Positions 1 through 9,912 of a stretch of DNA of 40,198 nucleotides are shown piece by piece. The translations under genes and the position numbers were made by a program. The stretch's first letter is position 1. Every line of letters starts with the position of its first letter. Source of the stretch: Bifidobacterium pseudolongum subsp. pseudolongum DSM 20099 (lineage in GTDB: Bacteria > Actinomycetota > Actinomycetes > Actinomycetales > Bifidobacteriaceae); the NCBI RefSeq assembly GCF_000771225.1, contig NZ_JDTZ01000014.1, forward strand, positions 1 to 40,198. The letters run 5' to 3'. Under the pieces are notes generated by a model, which saw only the letters and a program-made list of their open reading frames with translations, was not told the origin of the DNA and did no database searches.

Positions 1-1
1 T

Positions 2-3000
2 GCCGAGCTCGGCCAGATCGCCGCCGCGCGCGCTGGCGCCGTCGCGCGTGCCGAGCACGAGCGCGGCGACGACGCGGCTCGCCCAGCCATCGCCCAGTCC
101 CCACACTTCGCGCACACGCGCCTCGACCTGCGCGGTCTTGACGCCTGCCGCGCCGAAGAGGCCGCGCATGCGGTCGCGCACGATGTCGGAGAGCACCGGG
201 CCGAAAGCCTTGTAGTTCGGGGCGACTTTGTCGACGAGCGCGCTCAATGCGTCGATGCTCGCCTCGGCGGCGCCGTCGACGCTCGCCACGCCGAGTTCCG
301 AGCTGATATCCATCAGCAGCTGGTTGCGGCGTGACGAGACGCCGTTCGTCAGCGTGTCGGTCGTGTCCTGCCCGCCGATCTGCTCGGGGCGAATCTTCGC
401 GGCGTACGCCAGCAGCATGGCGATCGCGTCATGCGCCTTGAACGGGATGTCCGCGACGTCGCTGCCCGCAACACCCTGCGCAGCGCCACTCTGGGTAGCG
501 CCTTGCGCGCCCCCATCCGCGGCCGTCGTCTGTACGCTACGGGTAGTGCCTTCCTCGCTACGGGTAGTGCTTTCTGCGGCGACACGCCCGGAATCTGCGG
601 GGTTTTGGGCGCTCTGACCACTACCCGTAGCAGAAGAAGCACTACCCGTAACAGGGGTGGAGGCGGCAGACGACGCTTCGGCGACTGCGGGCTCCGGCTC
701 AGGGGCGAGGGAATCCGTGTCGGTCATGTAGATGCGGGACTCGTCGCGGCCCACGTTGAGCACGGTCACCTTGCGGCGCGAGAACTCGGGCAGCTTGAGC
801 GTCTTGGCACCCAGGTTCGCGAGCGTCGGCGCATTGCCCAGGCCAACCTCCACGTACTCCTCCACGCCGAGACCGCCCTGTTCGGCCGATCCGAACAGCA
901 GCGCCTGCGTTTCGATCCAGCGCACCGGCGAAGCGAACTGCCAGCTGAGCAGTTCGGTGAGCAGCAGACGGCCAAGCTTCTGGTCATCGGCCGCATACGA
1001 CTCCCACACTTCGCTGTCGGCGAGCGCCTCGGCGATCCGCTCGGACGGCACGACCTCGAGGATCGCCGCCGCGAACTCGCGTGTCATCTCGAACGGCACG
1101 GCCACGAGGTTCGGGATGTAGCGTCCTTCGAGCGCACCGCGATAATCGATCTGCGCGGGCAGCAGCGCGTCGAGCTTGTCGCGGAACTCCGGCACGCCCT
1201 TGCGCAGCAGTGTGGAGTGGAACGGCACGTCGATGCCCGGCACGAACATGAACGCCTTCTTGCCGCCATACTCCGCCACGCGCCGCGCGGAATCCTCGGC
1301 GAGCGCCTTGAGCCCGGCGATCGTACCGGCCACCGCGTACTGCTGGCCCGCCAGATTGTAGTTGACGATCTCCAGGAACTCGCCGCTCGCCTGCGCGACC
1401 GACGCCACATATTCGCGCACGTGCGCGTCGTCGACGCCAAACTGGTTTGGCCGCAGGGCGCCCATGCGGTAGTTGGAACGGCCCTGCGCGTCACGGTCGA
1501 TGAGATGGTGCATCGTCGACCCGCGGTGGAACACGAGTTCGAGCACGGTCTCGAGCGGGATCACGCCCGCGAACGAGCTGAGCGCGTTGTATTCGCCGAG
1601 CGAATGGCCGGCGAAATACGCGGGGTTGATGTCGGCGCCGGCCTCACGCAGGCGCGCGGTCTGCGCGAACGCGACCGTGGCGAGCGCGACCTGTGTGAAC
1701 TGCGTCAGGTTGAGCAGGCCCTCCGGGTGGCGGTAGGTCACGCCGTTCGCGGTGAGTTCCTTCGGGTTGTCGCGCACCACGGCGAGGATTGAGAATCCGA
1801 GCCGCTCGCGCGTGAGCCTGTCGGCGCGCTCCCACACATCGCGCGCCGCCGCGGATTTGGCGCGCTCGTCGAGCACCATGCCCTGCTGCTGGATGCCCTG
1901 GCCGGGGTAGACGAACGCGCTCGCCACGGGCCGCGTGATCGCGGTGCCGCGCGAGACGATCTGCCCGTCGATGCGGCACGTCACTTCGAGCACGAGGCCC
2001 GCGTGCGCCACGCGGCCGATGCGCTCCACCGTGATCTCCACTTCGTCGTCGAGCTGCACCATGCCGTACATGTTGTAGGTCCAGCCGGCGATCTCGTAAT
2101 GCGCACCGGCGGTGTCGAGCGCCTGCACGGCGTGCTGCGCGGTCGCGGAAAGCCACATGCCGTGCACGAGCGGCTGCGCGAGCCCGCTGATCGCGGCGCC
2201 ACGGTGCGACGTGTGGATCGGGTTGAAGTCGCCGGACGTGCGCGCGAACGCCGTCATCTCGTGCGGCGCGCGCACGGTGACGCGGCGCAGCACGCGGCGC
2301 GGCGTCTCGCGGATGTCTTCGACCAGCCCGCCGTAATTCGGCGCTGGCGCGGGCAGTTCGTCGCTGTACGCGCGGCCGCGGATCGCGAAACGCTCGGTTT
2401 CGCGCGCCACGAGCGCGCCGTCGGCCAGACGGTGCTCCACATGGATCGTGACGACGCGGCCCGACGCGGATTCCGCATACTGTTCGGCCCAGCCGTAGAG
2501 CGTGATCTGCTCGCCGGTGTGTTCGAGCAGCTCGTCTTCGGTGATGTCGAGTTCGATGAGGTGGTCGAGGTGCACGGCGTTGAGCAGGCCTTCGATGACC
2601 GGGTAGCCGCTGACCATGACCGAGCCGAGCGCCGCGTAGATCGTGGGCCATGCGGGGCCGACAAGCGCGTCGGGCGCGATGCGCGACGGCGCCAGATCGA
2701 GCGGCAGCGCGCCGCCGGTGGCGGCCTCATGGTCGGTGCCGAGGTTGGCGGAGAGCGTGTAGGCGGATTGCGCCACACCGAAGGGGAACTCCTGCGCGTT
2801 GTCGGCGGGCTGCACCATGGGCATGGCGGTCAGTTCGTCACCGGTGATCGCGGTGTTGCCGATGCCGGCGGTGGCGGCGAGCATGCGGTAGACGTGTTCG
2901 GGCAGGCGTTCGCGGTCCACCACGGGGATTGTGCCGGTCGCGTCGAGCGCCACGTTGAGCGGGATCACGATATCGCGCACGGCGTGCTTGCTCAGTCCGC

Positions 3001-5932
3001 CGTCCGGGTCGTTGTCCCAGAACGTGTCGAGATGGATGTCGAGGTCGAATTGTTCGACCCCCGCGGCCTCGTCGCGGCCCACATGGCGCAGTTCGTACTG
3101 CGCGCTGCCGCGTTCGGTGCCGTAGGCCGGATTGGCCGTCACGTGGCCGATCCACGAGATGTTGGCACTCGCACGGATGAAGTCCTCGGCGCTGCGCACG
3201 TCGTCAAGCGGCGCGAACACGGGTTCGGCCGCGCTCCGGCCTGCACCGGTGACGCGCTCGGTCATCGCGTCGCGGAACCGGCCGAGGATCGCAGCGACCG
3301 GCTCGTCGACGGTCGTGATGCCGGCCACCGAGATCGGGCCGGGGATAATGCGCACGGAATCGGCAGAATACCGCGGGTCCTCGGACTGCCACAGCTGGTC
3401 CTGGCCCCACCAGCGCAGCAGGTCGCCGTCGATCGCGGGCACGAAGGGCATCGGCTTGGGGTATTCGCGCACGAGCGTCGTGAACCACGCCTCGTCCATC
3501 GGTGACACCACGAGTTCGGCAATCTGCGGATATGCGGCGAGCAACGCGTCAATCGCGGTGAACGGGTCGGTCTCCACATCCTCGCGCGCAGCGAACATCG
3601 GCGTGAACTCGCCCTGTTCGAGGTCGATCACGCGCGCTTCGATGCGCTGCAGCAGGTGCAGGAAGCGGTCGGCGTACGTGCCGTCGGCCCAAGGGAACGC
3701 AAGTTCGGCGAACCGGCGCGCCCAGTCGAGGTATGTCATCGAGCCCAAATCACCGAAATACGGCTTGGCGGTCGCGTTGAGCGCGTCGATGATATCCGCG
3801 CGGCGGCTCACGAGCTCCTCGGGGTGCTTCATCACGCGCACGAGCAGGCGGCCGCAGCGCGCCGAGGCGTTCTCCAGCTCGTAGATGTCGGCGTGCAGGT
3901 GGCTCAGGCCAGACGTGACGCCGCCCACGGCCTGCCCGCTCGGCACCCACTGCTCGCCGAGCGGCGCGAACACGTCGCTGTTCTGCGCGCCAGAGTCGAT
4001 GCCCGGCGTGTTGACGAGCATACGCTTGACTTCGGGGCTCGTGTGCGCCTCTTTCGCCGTCATGACGGCCGTGCCGACGAGCACGCCGTCCACCGGCATG
4101 TTCGGCCGATCGTAACGCGCCGCCCATTCGCCGCTGATGTAGTCGGCGGCGCGCTCGGGCGTGCCGATGCCGCCGCCCGCCACGAGCACGAGGTTCTCAT
4201 GCTCGCGGATCTGCGCGTAGGTGGAGAGCAGCAGGTCGTCGAGCGACTCCCAGCTGTGGTGGCCGCCGGCGGACCCGCCTTCGACCTGCATGAGGATCTT
4301 CGCCGGCGCCACCGCGCATGCGATCGCCGCCACCTGGCGGATCTGCTCCACCGTGCCGGGTTTGAACGCGACGAATGGGAAGCCGTCCGCGTTGAGCAAG
4401 CGGACGAGTTCCACCGCCTCGTCAAGCTCAGGGATGCCGGCGGAGACGACGACGCCGTCGATCGGCGCGCCGCTCGCGCGCTTCTTCGGCACGATGCGCT
4501 GCGCGCCGAACTGCAGATTCCACAGGTAGCGGTCCATGAACATCGCGTTGAATTCGACCGTGCGGCCCTCGTCGAGCTCCTCTTCGAGCTTGGCGATGTT
4601 GCGGTCGAACACTTCGGCCGTCACCTGGCCGCCGCCCGCGAGCTCCGCCCAGTAGCCGGCATTGGCCGCGGCGGCCACGATCTCGGGCTCCACGGTCGTT
4701 GGCGTCATGCCGGCGAGCAGCACCGGCGGCTTGCCAGTCAGGCGTGTGAACGCGGTCGAGACCTCATCGCCGTGCGCGGTGCGCACTATGCGCGGGGCGA
4801 AGCGCGACCAGTCCTGTGTACGCGCGGGGGTGAACCCGGGTTCGGTGAGCGCGGCGCGCACGGCCGTGCCAGCCGCCTCGACAATGCCCACACCCGTGCC
4901 TTGCGCGTTGTTCGCGAACAGCTTCGTGAGCGTGGTGCCCGGGCCCAGGTCCACGACCCACAGGCCGCGCGGGTCGTTCGTGGTGAGCAGTTCGCGCACC
5001 TGCGTGGACCAATCCACCTGGTTGAGCAGCACTTCGGCGGCGAGCTCGCGCGCATGCGCCTCCTTGATGCCGCACGCGGCCGCCCACTGCCCCACGAGGT
5101 CCACCGCATGCGCCATGAGCGGGCTGTGGAACGGCAGCGTCACGTCGAGATATTCGAGCGTGGGGTCGAACACGCGGCCGCCGCGCACCTTGTCGGCGCG
5201 CAGCTGCGCCTGATGCGCGTGCTCCTTGCCCACTTCCACGGCGAACGACGCGAGGTCCTGCGGGTGGCCCGAGAGCACGACATGGTCCATCGCGTTGATC
5301 ACGGCCACGGCGATCGGGCCGCGCGCGTCAGTCACGCGGGCGATGAGTTCGTCCGCCTGCCTCGGCATGATGCCCTTCACCGAAAGCATCGGCGTGGAGT
5401 CGCCGTAGCGCGGCACCATGCCGTGCGCGCGGGCCTCGCGCGTGCCGGCGGCGCCGATCAGCGCGGCGATCGCGAGGATTTCTCCGATCGCGCCGCGTGC
5501 CGCCTCAATCGAGCCGGCGCTGATGATCGCGCGGGCCATGTGCACGCCGAGGATGCCCTGCGAATGGCCAAGGAGCGCGCGCGGGGCGGCGTCGGCCACG
5601 TCGTAGCCGAGCTGCGCGGCGTCGAGGAGCGCGCCGAGCTGCGCGAGCGCGATGCCTTCGACGCTCGCGGTCGCGTCGGCCGCTGCGCCCAGGTGCACGG
5701 CGTTCGGGGTGAAGCCGAACAGGTCGATCTCACGGCCGGTCGTGGCCAGCAGTTCGGCGCCCACCGGGGCGAGCATGTCGTGCGCCAAGCGCGCGTAGTC
5801 GTGCAGGGTTTCGTTGAGTTGCGGGTCATCGGTCAATTCGGCGAGAGCGGACGTCCACGGTGTGGACTGGCCCGCGAACATGAGCGCGTGCGGTTCGCAG
5901 GCAAGGCGGCTGAGGAATGGTGTGGTGGTCAT
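2..5932 (-). CDS. fas: type I fatty acid synthase, multidomain, C-terminal part beyond left edge
   Basis: About 1977 residues are visible in one open frame that runs off the left edge. The enzyme makes long-chain acyl-CoA from acetyl- and malonyl-CoA in the cytosol. Visible in order: an acyltransferase with GHSQG (Ser about residue 124); an enoyl reductase region starting near residue 405 (LLAGMTPTTVEPE, then a glycine-rich LAGGGQ); a dehydratase region; a MaoC-type hydratase near 1245 (HTSHRGAAISGLAQPLVHG); a malonyl/palmitoyl transferase with GHSLGEY near 1445; an Ala/Ser/Thr-rich linker (nt ~490-660); and an ACP near 1866, where TNGVSSRRNQ aligns with the phosphopantetheine serine region of fungal FAS. 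The ketoreductase and ketosynthase must lie to the left. ATG 5932 was chosen because GAAAGAA precedes it at a usable distance; an in-frame ATG at 5956 is possible. It follows accD by about 60 bp, so the carboxylase and the synthase are probably co-transcribed. Confidence 0.95.
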   Translation of the reverse strand, partial: MTTTPFLSRLACEPHALMFAGQSTPWTSALAELTDDPQLNETLHDYARLAHDMLAPVGAELLATTGREIDLFGFTPNAVHLGAAADATASVEGIALAQLGALLDAAQLGYDVADAAPRALLGHSQGILGVHMARAIISAGSIEAARGAIGEILAIAALIGAAGTREARAHGMVPRYGDSTPMLSVKGIMPRQADELIARVTDARGPIAVAVINAMDHVVLSGHPQDLASFAVEVGKEHAHQAQLRADKVRGGRVFDPTLEYLDVTLPFHSPLMAHAVDLVGQWAAACGIKEAHARELAAEVLLNQVDWSTQVRELLTTNDPRGLWVVDLGPGTTLTKLFANNAQGTGVGIVEAAGTAVRAALTEPGFTPARTQDWSRFAPRIVRTAHGDEVSTAFTRLTGKPPVLLAGMTPTTVEPEIVAAAANAGYWAELAGGGQVTAEVFDRNIAKLEEELDEGRTVEFNAMFMDRYLWNLQFGAQRIVPKKRASGAPIDGVVVSAGIPELDEAVELVRLLNADGFPFVAFKPGTVEQIRQVAAIACAVAPAKILMQVEGGSAGGHHSWESLDDLLLSTYAQIREHENLVLVAGGGIGTPERAADYISGEWAARYDRPNMPVDGVLVGTAVMTAKEAHTSPEVKRMLVNTPGIDSGAQNSDVFAPLGEQWVPSGQAVGGVTSGLSHLHADIYELENASARCGRLLVRVMKHPEELVSRRADIIDALNATAKPYFGDLGSMTYLDWARRFAELAFPWADGTYADRFLHLLQRIEARVIDLEQGEFTPMFAAREDVETDPFTAIDALLAAYPQIAELVVSPMDEAWFTTLVREYPKPMPFVPAIDGDLLRWWGQDQLWQSEDPRYSADSVRIIPGPISVAGITTVDEPVAAILGRFRDAMTERVTGAGRSAAEPVFAPLDDVRSAEDFIRASANISWIGHVTANPAYGTERGSAQYELRHVGRDEAAGVEQFDLDIHLDTFWDNDPDGGLSKHAVRDIVIPLNVALDATGTIPVVDRERLPEHVYRMLAATAGIGNTAITGDELTAMPMVQPADNAQEFPFGVAQSAYTLSANLGTDHEAATGGALPLDLAPSRIAPDALVGPAWPTIYAALGSVMVSGYPVIEGLLNAVHLDHLIELDITEDELLEHTGEQITLYGWAEQYAESASGRVVTIHVEHRLADGALVARETERFAIRGRAYSDELPAPAPNYGGLVEDIRETPRRVLRRVTVRAPHEMTAFARTSGDFNPIHTSHRGAAISGLAQPLVHGMWLSATAQHAVQALDTAGAHYEIAGWTYNMYGMVQLDDEVEITVERIGRVAHAGLVLEVTCRIDGQIVSRGTAITRPVASAFVYPGQGIQQQGMVLDERAKSAAARDVWERADRLTRERLGFSILAVVRDNPKELTANGVTYRHPEGLLNLTQFTQVALATVAFAQTARLREAGADINPAYFAGHSLGEYNALSSFAGVIPLETVLELVFHRGSTMHHLIDRDAQGRSNYRMGALRPNQFGVDDAHVREYVASVAQASGEFLEIVNYNLAGQQYAVAGTIAGLKALAEDSARRVAEYGGKKAFMFVPGIDVPFHSTLLRKGVPEFRDKLDALLPAQIDYRGALEGRYIPNLVAVPFEMTREFAAAILEVVPSERIAEALADSEVWESYAADDQKLGRLLLTELLSWQFASPVRWIETQALLFGSAEQGGLGVEEYVEVGLGNAPTLANLGAKTLKLPEFSRRKVTVLNVGRDESRIYMTDTDSLAPEPEPAVAEASSAASTPVTGSASSATGSGQSAQNPADSGRVAAESTTRSEEGTTRSVQTTAADGGAQGATQSGAAQGVAGSDVADIPFKAHDAIAMLLAYAAKIRPEQIGGQDTTDTLTNGVSSRRNQLLMDISSELGVASVDGAAEASIDALSALVDKVAPNYKAFGPVLSDIVRDRMRGLFGAAGVKTAQVEARVREVWGLGDGWASRVVAALVLGTRDGASARGGDLAELG
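491..652. repeat. short motif ACTACCCGTARC, four copies in the FAS linker
   Basis: Copies sit at 536-549 and 557-570 (as GCTACGGGTAGTGC) and in the opposite orientation at 619-631 and 639-652. A degenerate one (CTGGGTAGCG) is at 491-500. All fall in the linker between the transferase and ACP domains of the synthase, which reads as low-complexity Ala/Ser/Thr/Gly. Related copies outside the gene are at 21042-21053 and 24404-24418. The inverted arrangement would let the mRNA fold locally. Confidence 0.6.
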
Positions 5933-5993
5933 CAGTGTTCTTTCTGTGTTAGTCATATGTGATGGATACATGAGTTGGTGCTTGGGATCGGTG

Positions 5994-7685
5994 CTAGAGG
6001 GGCTGGTTGCCGTGGTGGCGGGGCGTGGCGCGCATGCGGCGCTTGCCGGCAAGGAGCTTGAGCCCCTCCACAAGCGCATCGCGCGTCTGCTCGGGGTCGA
6101 TCATCGCGTCGATCTGCCCGGTTTCCATCGAAAGGTTCGCGTTGACCGTGGTGCGCTCGTATTCCGCGGCGTACCGCGCGCGCACCTGCTCCACGTCCTG
6201 CCCGGCATCGCGCGCTTTCTGCAGGTCCTTGCGGTGGATGATGTTCACCGCACCCGTGGCGCCGAGCACCGCGATCTGGCTGCTCGGCCACGCGTAGTTG
6301 AGGTCAGCGCCGATCGCCTTCGACCCCATCACGATGTACGCGCCGCCGAACGCCTTGCGCAGGATGACGGTGATGAGCGGCACCTGCGCGCTCGCATACG
6401 CGTAGATGACTTTGGCGCCGCGCCGGATGATGCCCGCGTGCTCCTGCTCCGCGCCCGGCTTGTACCCGGGGGTGTCCACGAGTGTGATCACGGGCAGGTT
6501 GAACGCGTCGCACAGGCGCACAAACCGCGCGATCTTCTCGGAGGAATCCACGTCGAGGCCACCCGCGAGCACATTCGGCTGGTTCGCCACAATGCCCACC
6601 GGATGCCCGTCGATGCACGCGAATCCGACCACCGCCGAACACGCGAACAGCTCGTGCACCTGCACGAACTCGCCGTAGTCCACAAGGCAGCGGATCACGT
6701 CGAGCGCGTCGTAGGGCTGGCGGTCGTTCTCCGGCACGACCTCACGCAGGCGCGCGGCGACCTCACGGTCCGCGCGCGTGGCCATATACGCGTAGGTGGG
6801 CGGCTGCGCGGTCGAGTTCGACGGCAGATAGGCGAGCACCGTGCGCGCGTAGTCGATCGCGTCGGCTTCATCGGCGCCGAGGTAATGCGCCACGCCCGAG
6901 GTGGTGCTGTGCACCTTGCCGCCGCCCAGGTCGTTCATGCTAATCGACTCGCCTGTGGCGGCCTTGATCACGTCGGGGCCGGTGACGAACATGTTCGAGT
7001 TCTCGCGCGTCATGATGATCAGGTCCGTCAGTGCCGGGCAATACACCGCGCCACCCGCGCACGGACCCAAAATCAGTGAGATTTGCGGAATGAAGCCGCT
7101 CGCGTCGCATGTTTTACGGAAAATGCGCCCGTATTGCGTCAATGCGGCCACACCTTCCTGGATGCGCGCGCCGCCCGAGTCGATGAGTGCCACGACCGGC
7201 ACCTGCAGCGCGAGCGCCTGATCCATCAGCCGGCAGATCTTGCGCCCCTCGGCCACGCCGAGCGTGCCTCCGCGCACGGAGAAATCCTGCGCGTACACGG
7301 CCACCGTGCGCCCGTACACCTCGCCGAAGCCGGTGATGACGGCGGCCCCGGCGGTGCCCGCCGCGATGTCGCCGCCGCTGAACCGCCCGATCTCCTCGAA
7401 CGTGCCGGTGTCGAGCAGCAGGTCGAGCCGTTCACGCGCGGTGAGCTTGCCTTTCACATGCTGGCGGTCGCGCGCCTTCTCCTCGGCGTCGCGCGCTAGC
7501 TGGGCCGCGCGCAGCACCGCCGGGCGGATTGGCTGATGTTCCGCTGCGGGCGATGCGCCTGCATGGCCCGCGCCGTCGGCACCATCCACGGATTGCAACG
7601 CCTGCACGGCCCACGCGGCCTCGTTGAGCCCGCCGTGAGCCTCGGCAAGCGCGAGCAGGGTCGGGGAATTCGTGATGTCGTTCAT
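5994..7685 (-). CDS. accD: acyl-CoA carboxylase carboxyltransferase (beta) subunit
   Basis: 563 residues. It transfers the carboxyl group from biotin on the BCCP to acetyl-CoA (or propionyl-CoA), giving malonyl-CoA for the adjacent synthase. Both crotonase-like halves are in one chain. The N-terminal half has LTARERLDLLLDTGTFEEIG, a GGARIQEG segment and GPCAGGAVYCPALTD. The C-terminal half has LVDTPGYKPG, LRKAFGGAYIVMGSK and GADLNYAWP. This is the actinobacterial AccD/PccB type, not the split AccA/AccD of E. coli. The frame stays open upstream, but ATG 7685 is chosen because it overlaps the accC stop in an ATGA arrangement, which implies translational coupling. The first ~60 residues are a low-conservation Ala-rich lead. 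The substrate is inferred from its position next to fas. Confidence 0.93.
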   Translation of the reverse strand: MNDITNSPTLLALAEAHGGLNEAAWAVQALQSVDGADGAGHAGASPAAEHQPIRPAVLRAAQLARDAEEKARDRQHVKGKLTARERLDLLLDTGTFEEIGRFSGGDIAAGTAGAAVITGFGEVYGRTVAVYAQDFSVRGGTLGVAEGRKICRLMDQALALQVPVVALIDSGGARIQEGVAALTQYGRIFRKTCDASGFIPQISLILGPCAGGAVYCPALTDLIIMTRENSNMFVTGPDVIKAATGESISMNDLGGGKVHSTTSGVAHYLGADEADAIDYARTVLAYLPSNSTAQPPTYAYMATRADREVAARLREVVPENDRQPYDALDVIRCLVDYGEFVQVHELFACSAVVGFACIDGHPVGIVANQPNVLAGGLDVDSSEKIARFVRLCDAFNLPVITLVDTPGYKPGAEQEHAGIIRRGAKVIYAYASAQVPLITVILRKAFGGAYIVMGSKAIGADLNYAWPSSQIAVLGATGAVNIIHRKDLQKARDAGQDVEQVRARYAAEYERTTVNANLSMETGQIDAMIDPEQTRDALVEGLKLLAGKRRMRATPRHHGNQPL

Positions 7686-9577
7686 GCGTGCGCCTCCTCG
7701 GATTGCGCAGACTGGTCGGATTGGGCGCGATGCGCGTCGCTGGCGTGCCGCGTGCCCGCCACGTCCATCGTCAGCAGCGTCTCGCCCGCTTCCACGCCTG
7801 CGGCCGGAGCGGCAAAGATCTCGGTGACGGTCCCGCCGGCCGGCGCATAGACGTAGTTCTCCATCTTCATGGATTCGAGCACCACGAGCAGGTCGCCCTT
7901 CGCCACGGCCTGCCCCGGCTCCACGGTGATGCGCGTCACGATCGCCTGCATCGGCGACGAGATGACGCCAGGACGTTCGTCGCGCGTCTCCTTGCGCTCC
8001 ACGTGGTGCATGCCCTGGCCGCGCAACGGCTGGGTGGGCATCTGCGCGGCGCGCGCATGGGTGCCGCCGGTCAGGTTGGCCACCACGTCGAGCGGCACGG
8101 TCAGTTCCACGCGCCGGTTGTTCACTTCGATCACGAACCGTTCGCTCGCCGTGCGCGCAGCGTCCTCGGCCGTCGCCGCACCGGCGACCGACGCCGGCTG
8201 TCCCGCGCGCGCCGCCTCGGGTTCGCGGTTGAGGTATTTGCGTTCGAGCCACTTGGTGCTCACGTCGAACGGTGCGCCATGCTCGCCGGTGAACTCGTCG
8301 TCGGCGAAAATCTGCGCATAGAGATCAGCGGGTGTCGGCACACCGGCGATTTCGAGCTCGGCGAGCGCGCGCCGCACGCGGGCGATCGCCGCGGGGCGAC
8401 TCTGCGCGGTCACGATGAGCTTTCCCATCATCGAATCGAATTTCGGGGAGATTGTGTCGCTTTCCGCAACGCCCGAATCCACGCGGATGCCAGGGCCGGA
8501 CGGCCAGCGCACCGTCTCGAGCGTGCCCGCGCTGGGCGTGAGATTCGATTTGGGGTCTTCGCTCGTGATGCGCAGCTCGAAACTGTGACCGCGCGGGGCG
8601 GGCGCGGGGGTGAGGTGTCCGCCCGCGGCGATCGTGAGCTGCTCGCGCACCAGATCGAGCCCGCAGACCTCTTCGCTCACGGTGTGTTCCACCTGCAGGC
8701 GCGGATTGACCTCTAGGAAATACGCTTTGCCCGTGTCGGTCACCATGAACTCGCACGTGCCGAGCCCCACATATTGCACCGTGTCAAACAGCCGGCGCGA
8801 GTAGGCGCGCAGCTGCTCCTCCACCTCGTCGGTGAGGAACGGGGCGGGAGCCTCTTCGATGAGCTTCTGGTTGCGCCGCTGCACCGAGCAGTCGCGCGTG
8901 GAGTAGACGGTGAACTCGCCGTGCGCATCGCGCCCGCATTGCGTTTCCACATGGCGGCCGTGGTCGATGAACCGCTCCACGAAATACTCGGACAGGTCGC
9001 CGCCCTGCACCGCGTTATGGTTCAGGTGGAACCCGCGCAGCTCGTCGTCGTTGCGCACGAGCGTGATGCCACGGCCGCCGCCGCCATCGGTGCGTTTCAT
9101 CATGAGCGGATAGCCGTGCGTGTGCGCGAAGTCGAGCAGCACGCGCATATCGCTCACCGCGTGCGAGATCCCCGGCACCGGCGGCACCTTTGCTTTCGTG
9201 GCCACGTTGCGCGCGCTGATTTTGTCGCCAAGCGCCTTGAGCGCGCGCGGCGACGGGCCAATCCACACGGCGCCGGCGTCCATCACGCGCGTGGCGAACG
9301 ACGCGACCTCGGAAAGGAAGCCGTACCCGGGGTGCACGGCGTCGGCGCCGCTGCGTTCCAAGATGGAGAGGAGCAGGTCCTCATTGAGATATGTGTCCGC
9401 GTAGGTGTCTCCCGAGAGCAGATACGCTTCGTCCGCCATCTGCACGTACTGGCAGTGGCGGTCCTGCTCGGCGTACACCACCACGGTGGGGATGCCCATT
9501 TCGCGCGCGGTGCGCACCACGCGCAGGGCGATCTCACCGCGGTTGGCGACGAGCAGTTTGCTGATGTGTTGAAGCAT
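7682..9577 (-). CDS. accC: acyl-CoA carboxylase biotin carboxylase / biotin carboxyl carrier fusion
   Basis: 631 residues. An ATP-grasp biotin carboxylase is fused to a C-terminal carrier domain. It carboxylates its own biotin with bicarbonate and ATP. Visible: KLLVANRGEIALRVVRTARE at the N terminus; the ATP-binding glycine-rich loop KRTDGGGGRGI; the FLEVNPRLQVEHTVSEEV active-site segment; and the biotinyl motif ESMKMENY with the biotin-accepting Lys at about residue 571. The tail after the carrier domain is a short Gln/Ser/Ala-rich extension. ATG 9577 was chosen because homology starts there and TAGGA precedes it. The upstream open frame (to 9856) has no family similarity. It is first in the accC-accD-fas operon and would be the main substrate of the biotin ligase encoded at 11563-12492. 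Confidence 0.95.
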   Translation of the reverse strand: MLQHISKLLVANRGEIALRVVRTAREMGIPTVVVYAEQDRHCQYVQMADEAYLLSGDTYADTYLNEDLLLSILERSGADAVHPGYGFLSEVASFATRVMDAGAVWIGPSPRALKALGDKISARNVATKAKVPPVPGISHAVSDMRVLLDFAHTHGYPLMMKRTDGGGGRGITLVRNDDELRGFHLNHNAVQGGDLSEYFVERFIDHGRHVETQCGRDAHGEFTVYSTRDCSVQRRNQKLIEEAPAPFLTDEVEEQLRAYSRRLFDTVQYVGLGTCEFMVTDTGKAYFLEVNPRLQVEHTVSEEVCGLDLVREQLTIAAGGHLTPAPAPRGHSFELRITSEDPKSNLTPSAGTLETVRWPSGPGIRVDSGVAESDTISPKFDSMMGKLIVTAQSRPAAIARVRRALAELEIAGVPTPADLYAQIFADDEFTGEHGAPFDVSTKWLERKYLNREPEAARAGQPASVAGAATAEDAARTASERFVIEVNNRRVELTVPLDVVANLTGGTHARAAQMPTQPLRGQGMHHVERKETRDERPGVISSPMQAIVTRITVEPGQAVAKGDLLVVLESMKMENYVYAPAGGTVTEIFAAPAAGVEAGETLLTMDVAGTRHASDAHRAQSDQSAQSEEAHA

Positions 9578-9912
9578 GCGTCCTAGATTGCCGCGGCCGC
9601 CGTGCGCGCGCTTTTTGTTTTTCGCAAAGATCGCGCCCCGGTTTTGTTCACGGCTACAAACCGGCCGCCGCAAGCGTGCGCGTAAGCTTTGGGCGGATTG
9701 GTCTGGGGCGGTGGCGGGCGATGCGTAACGGGCAACCGGGCTGCGCTGGCGCGCGGATGCCGCCCGATTGCCACACATGCCGCAGGTTGCGTGGTGTATG
9801 CACCGCGGCCGCGTGCCGGGTAGCGGCGCTGGGTTTCCATGCGGGTCTCCATGCATTCACAGCGGGCATGGTGGCGTGCATGGGCCTGGTACGCATGACG
9901 AAAGGAATAGAT
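9578..9912. other. divergent control region between accC and bioY
   Basis: No gene is supported here. It must hold the promoters for both the accC-accD-fas operon (leftward) and bioY (rightward). Runs of T near 9610-9620 and an inverted repeat at 9636-9662 are the main visible structure. No clean -35/-10 pair was found for either direction. Confidence 0.5.
9636..9662. promoter_or_regulatory. inverted repeat upstream of accC, candidate operator
   Basis: Arms CCGGTTT and AAACCGG are separated by 13 bp, about 58 bp before the accC start. Its position between the fatty acid operon and bioY makes it a candidate site for a regulator of either, possibly the PucR-type protein at 14670-15449. This is inference from symmetry and position only. 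Confidence 0.3.

Noticed and set aside
431..3505. Long plus-strand open frames of several hundred codons opposite the fatty acid synthase
   Set aside because: They are Arg/His/Ala-rich shadows produced by the third-position GC of the minus-strand gene and match no family.
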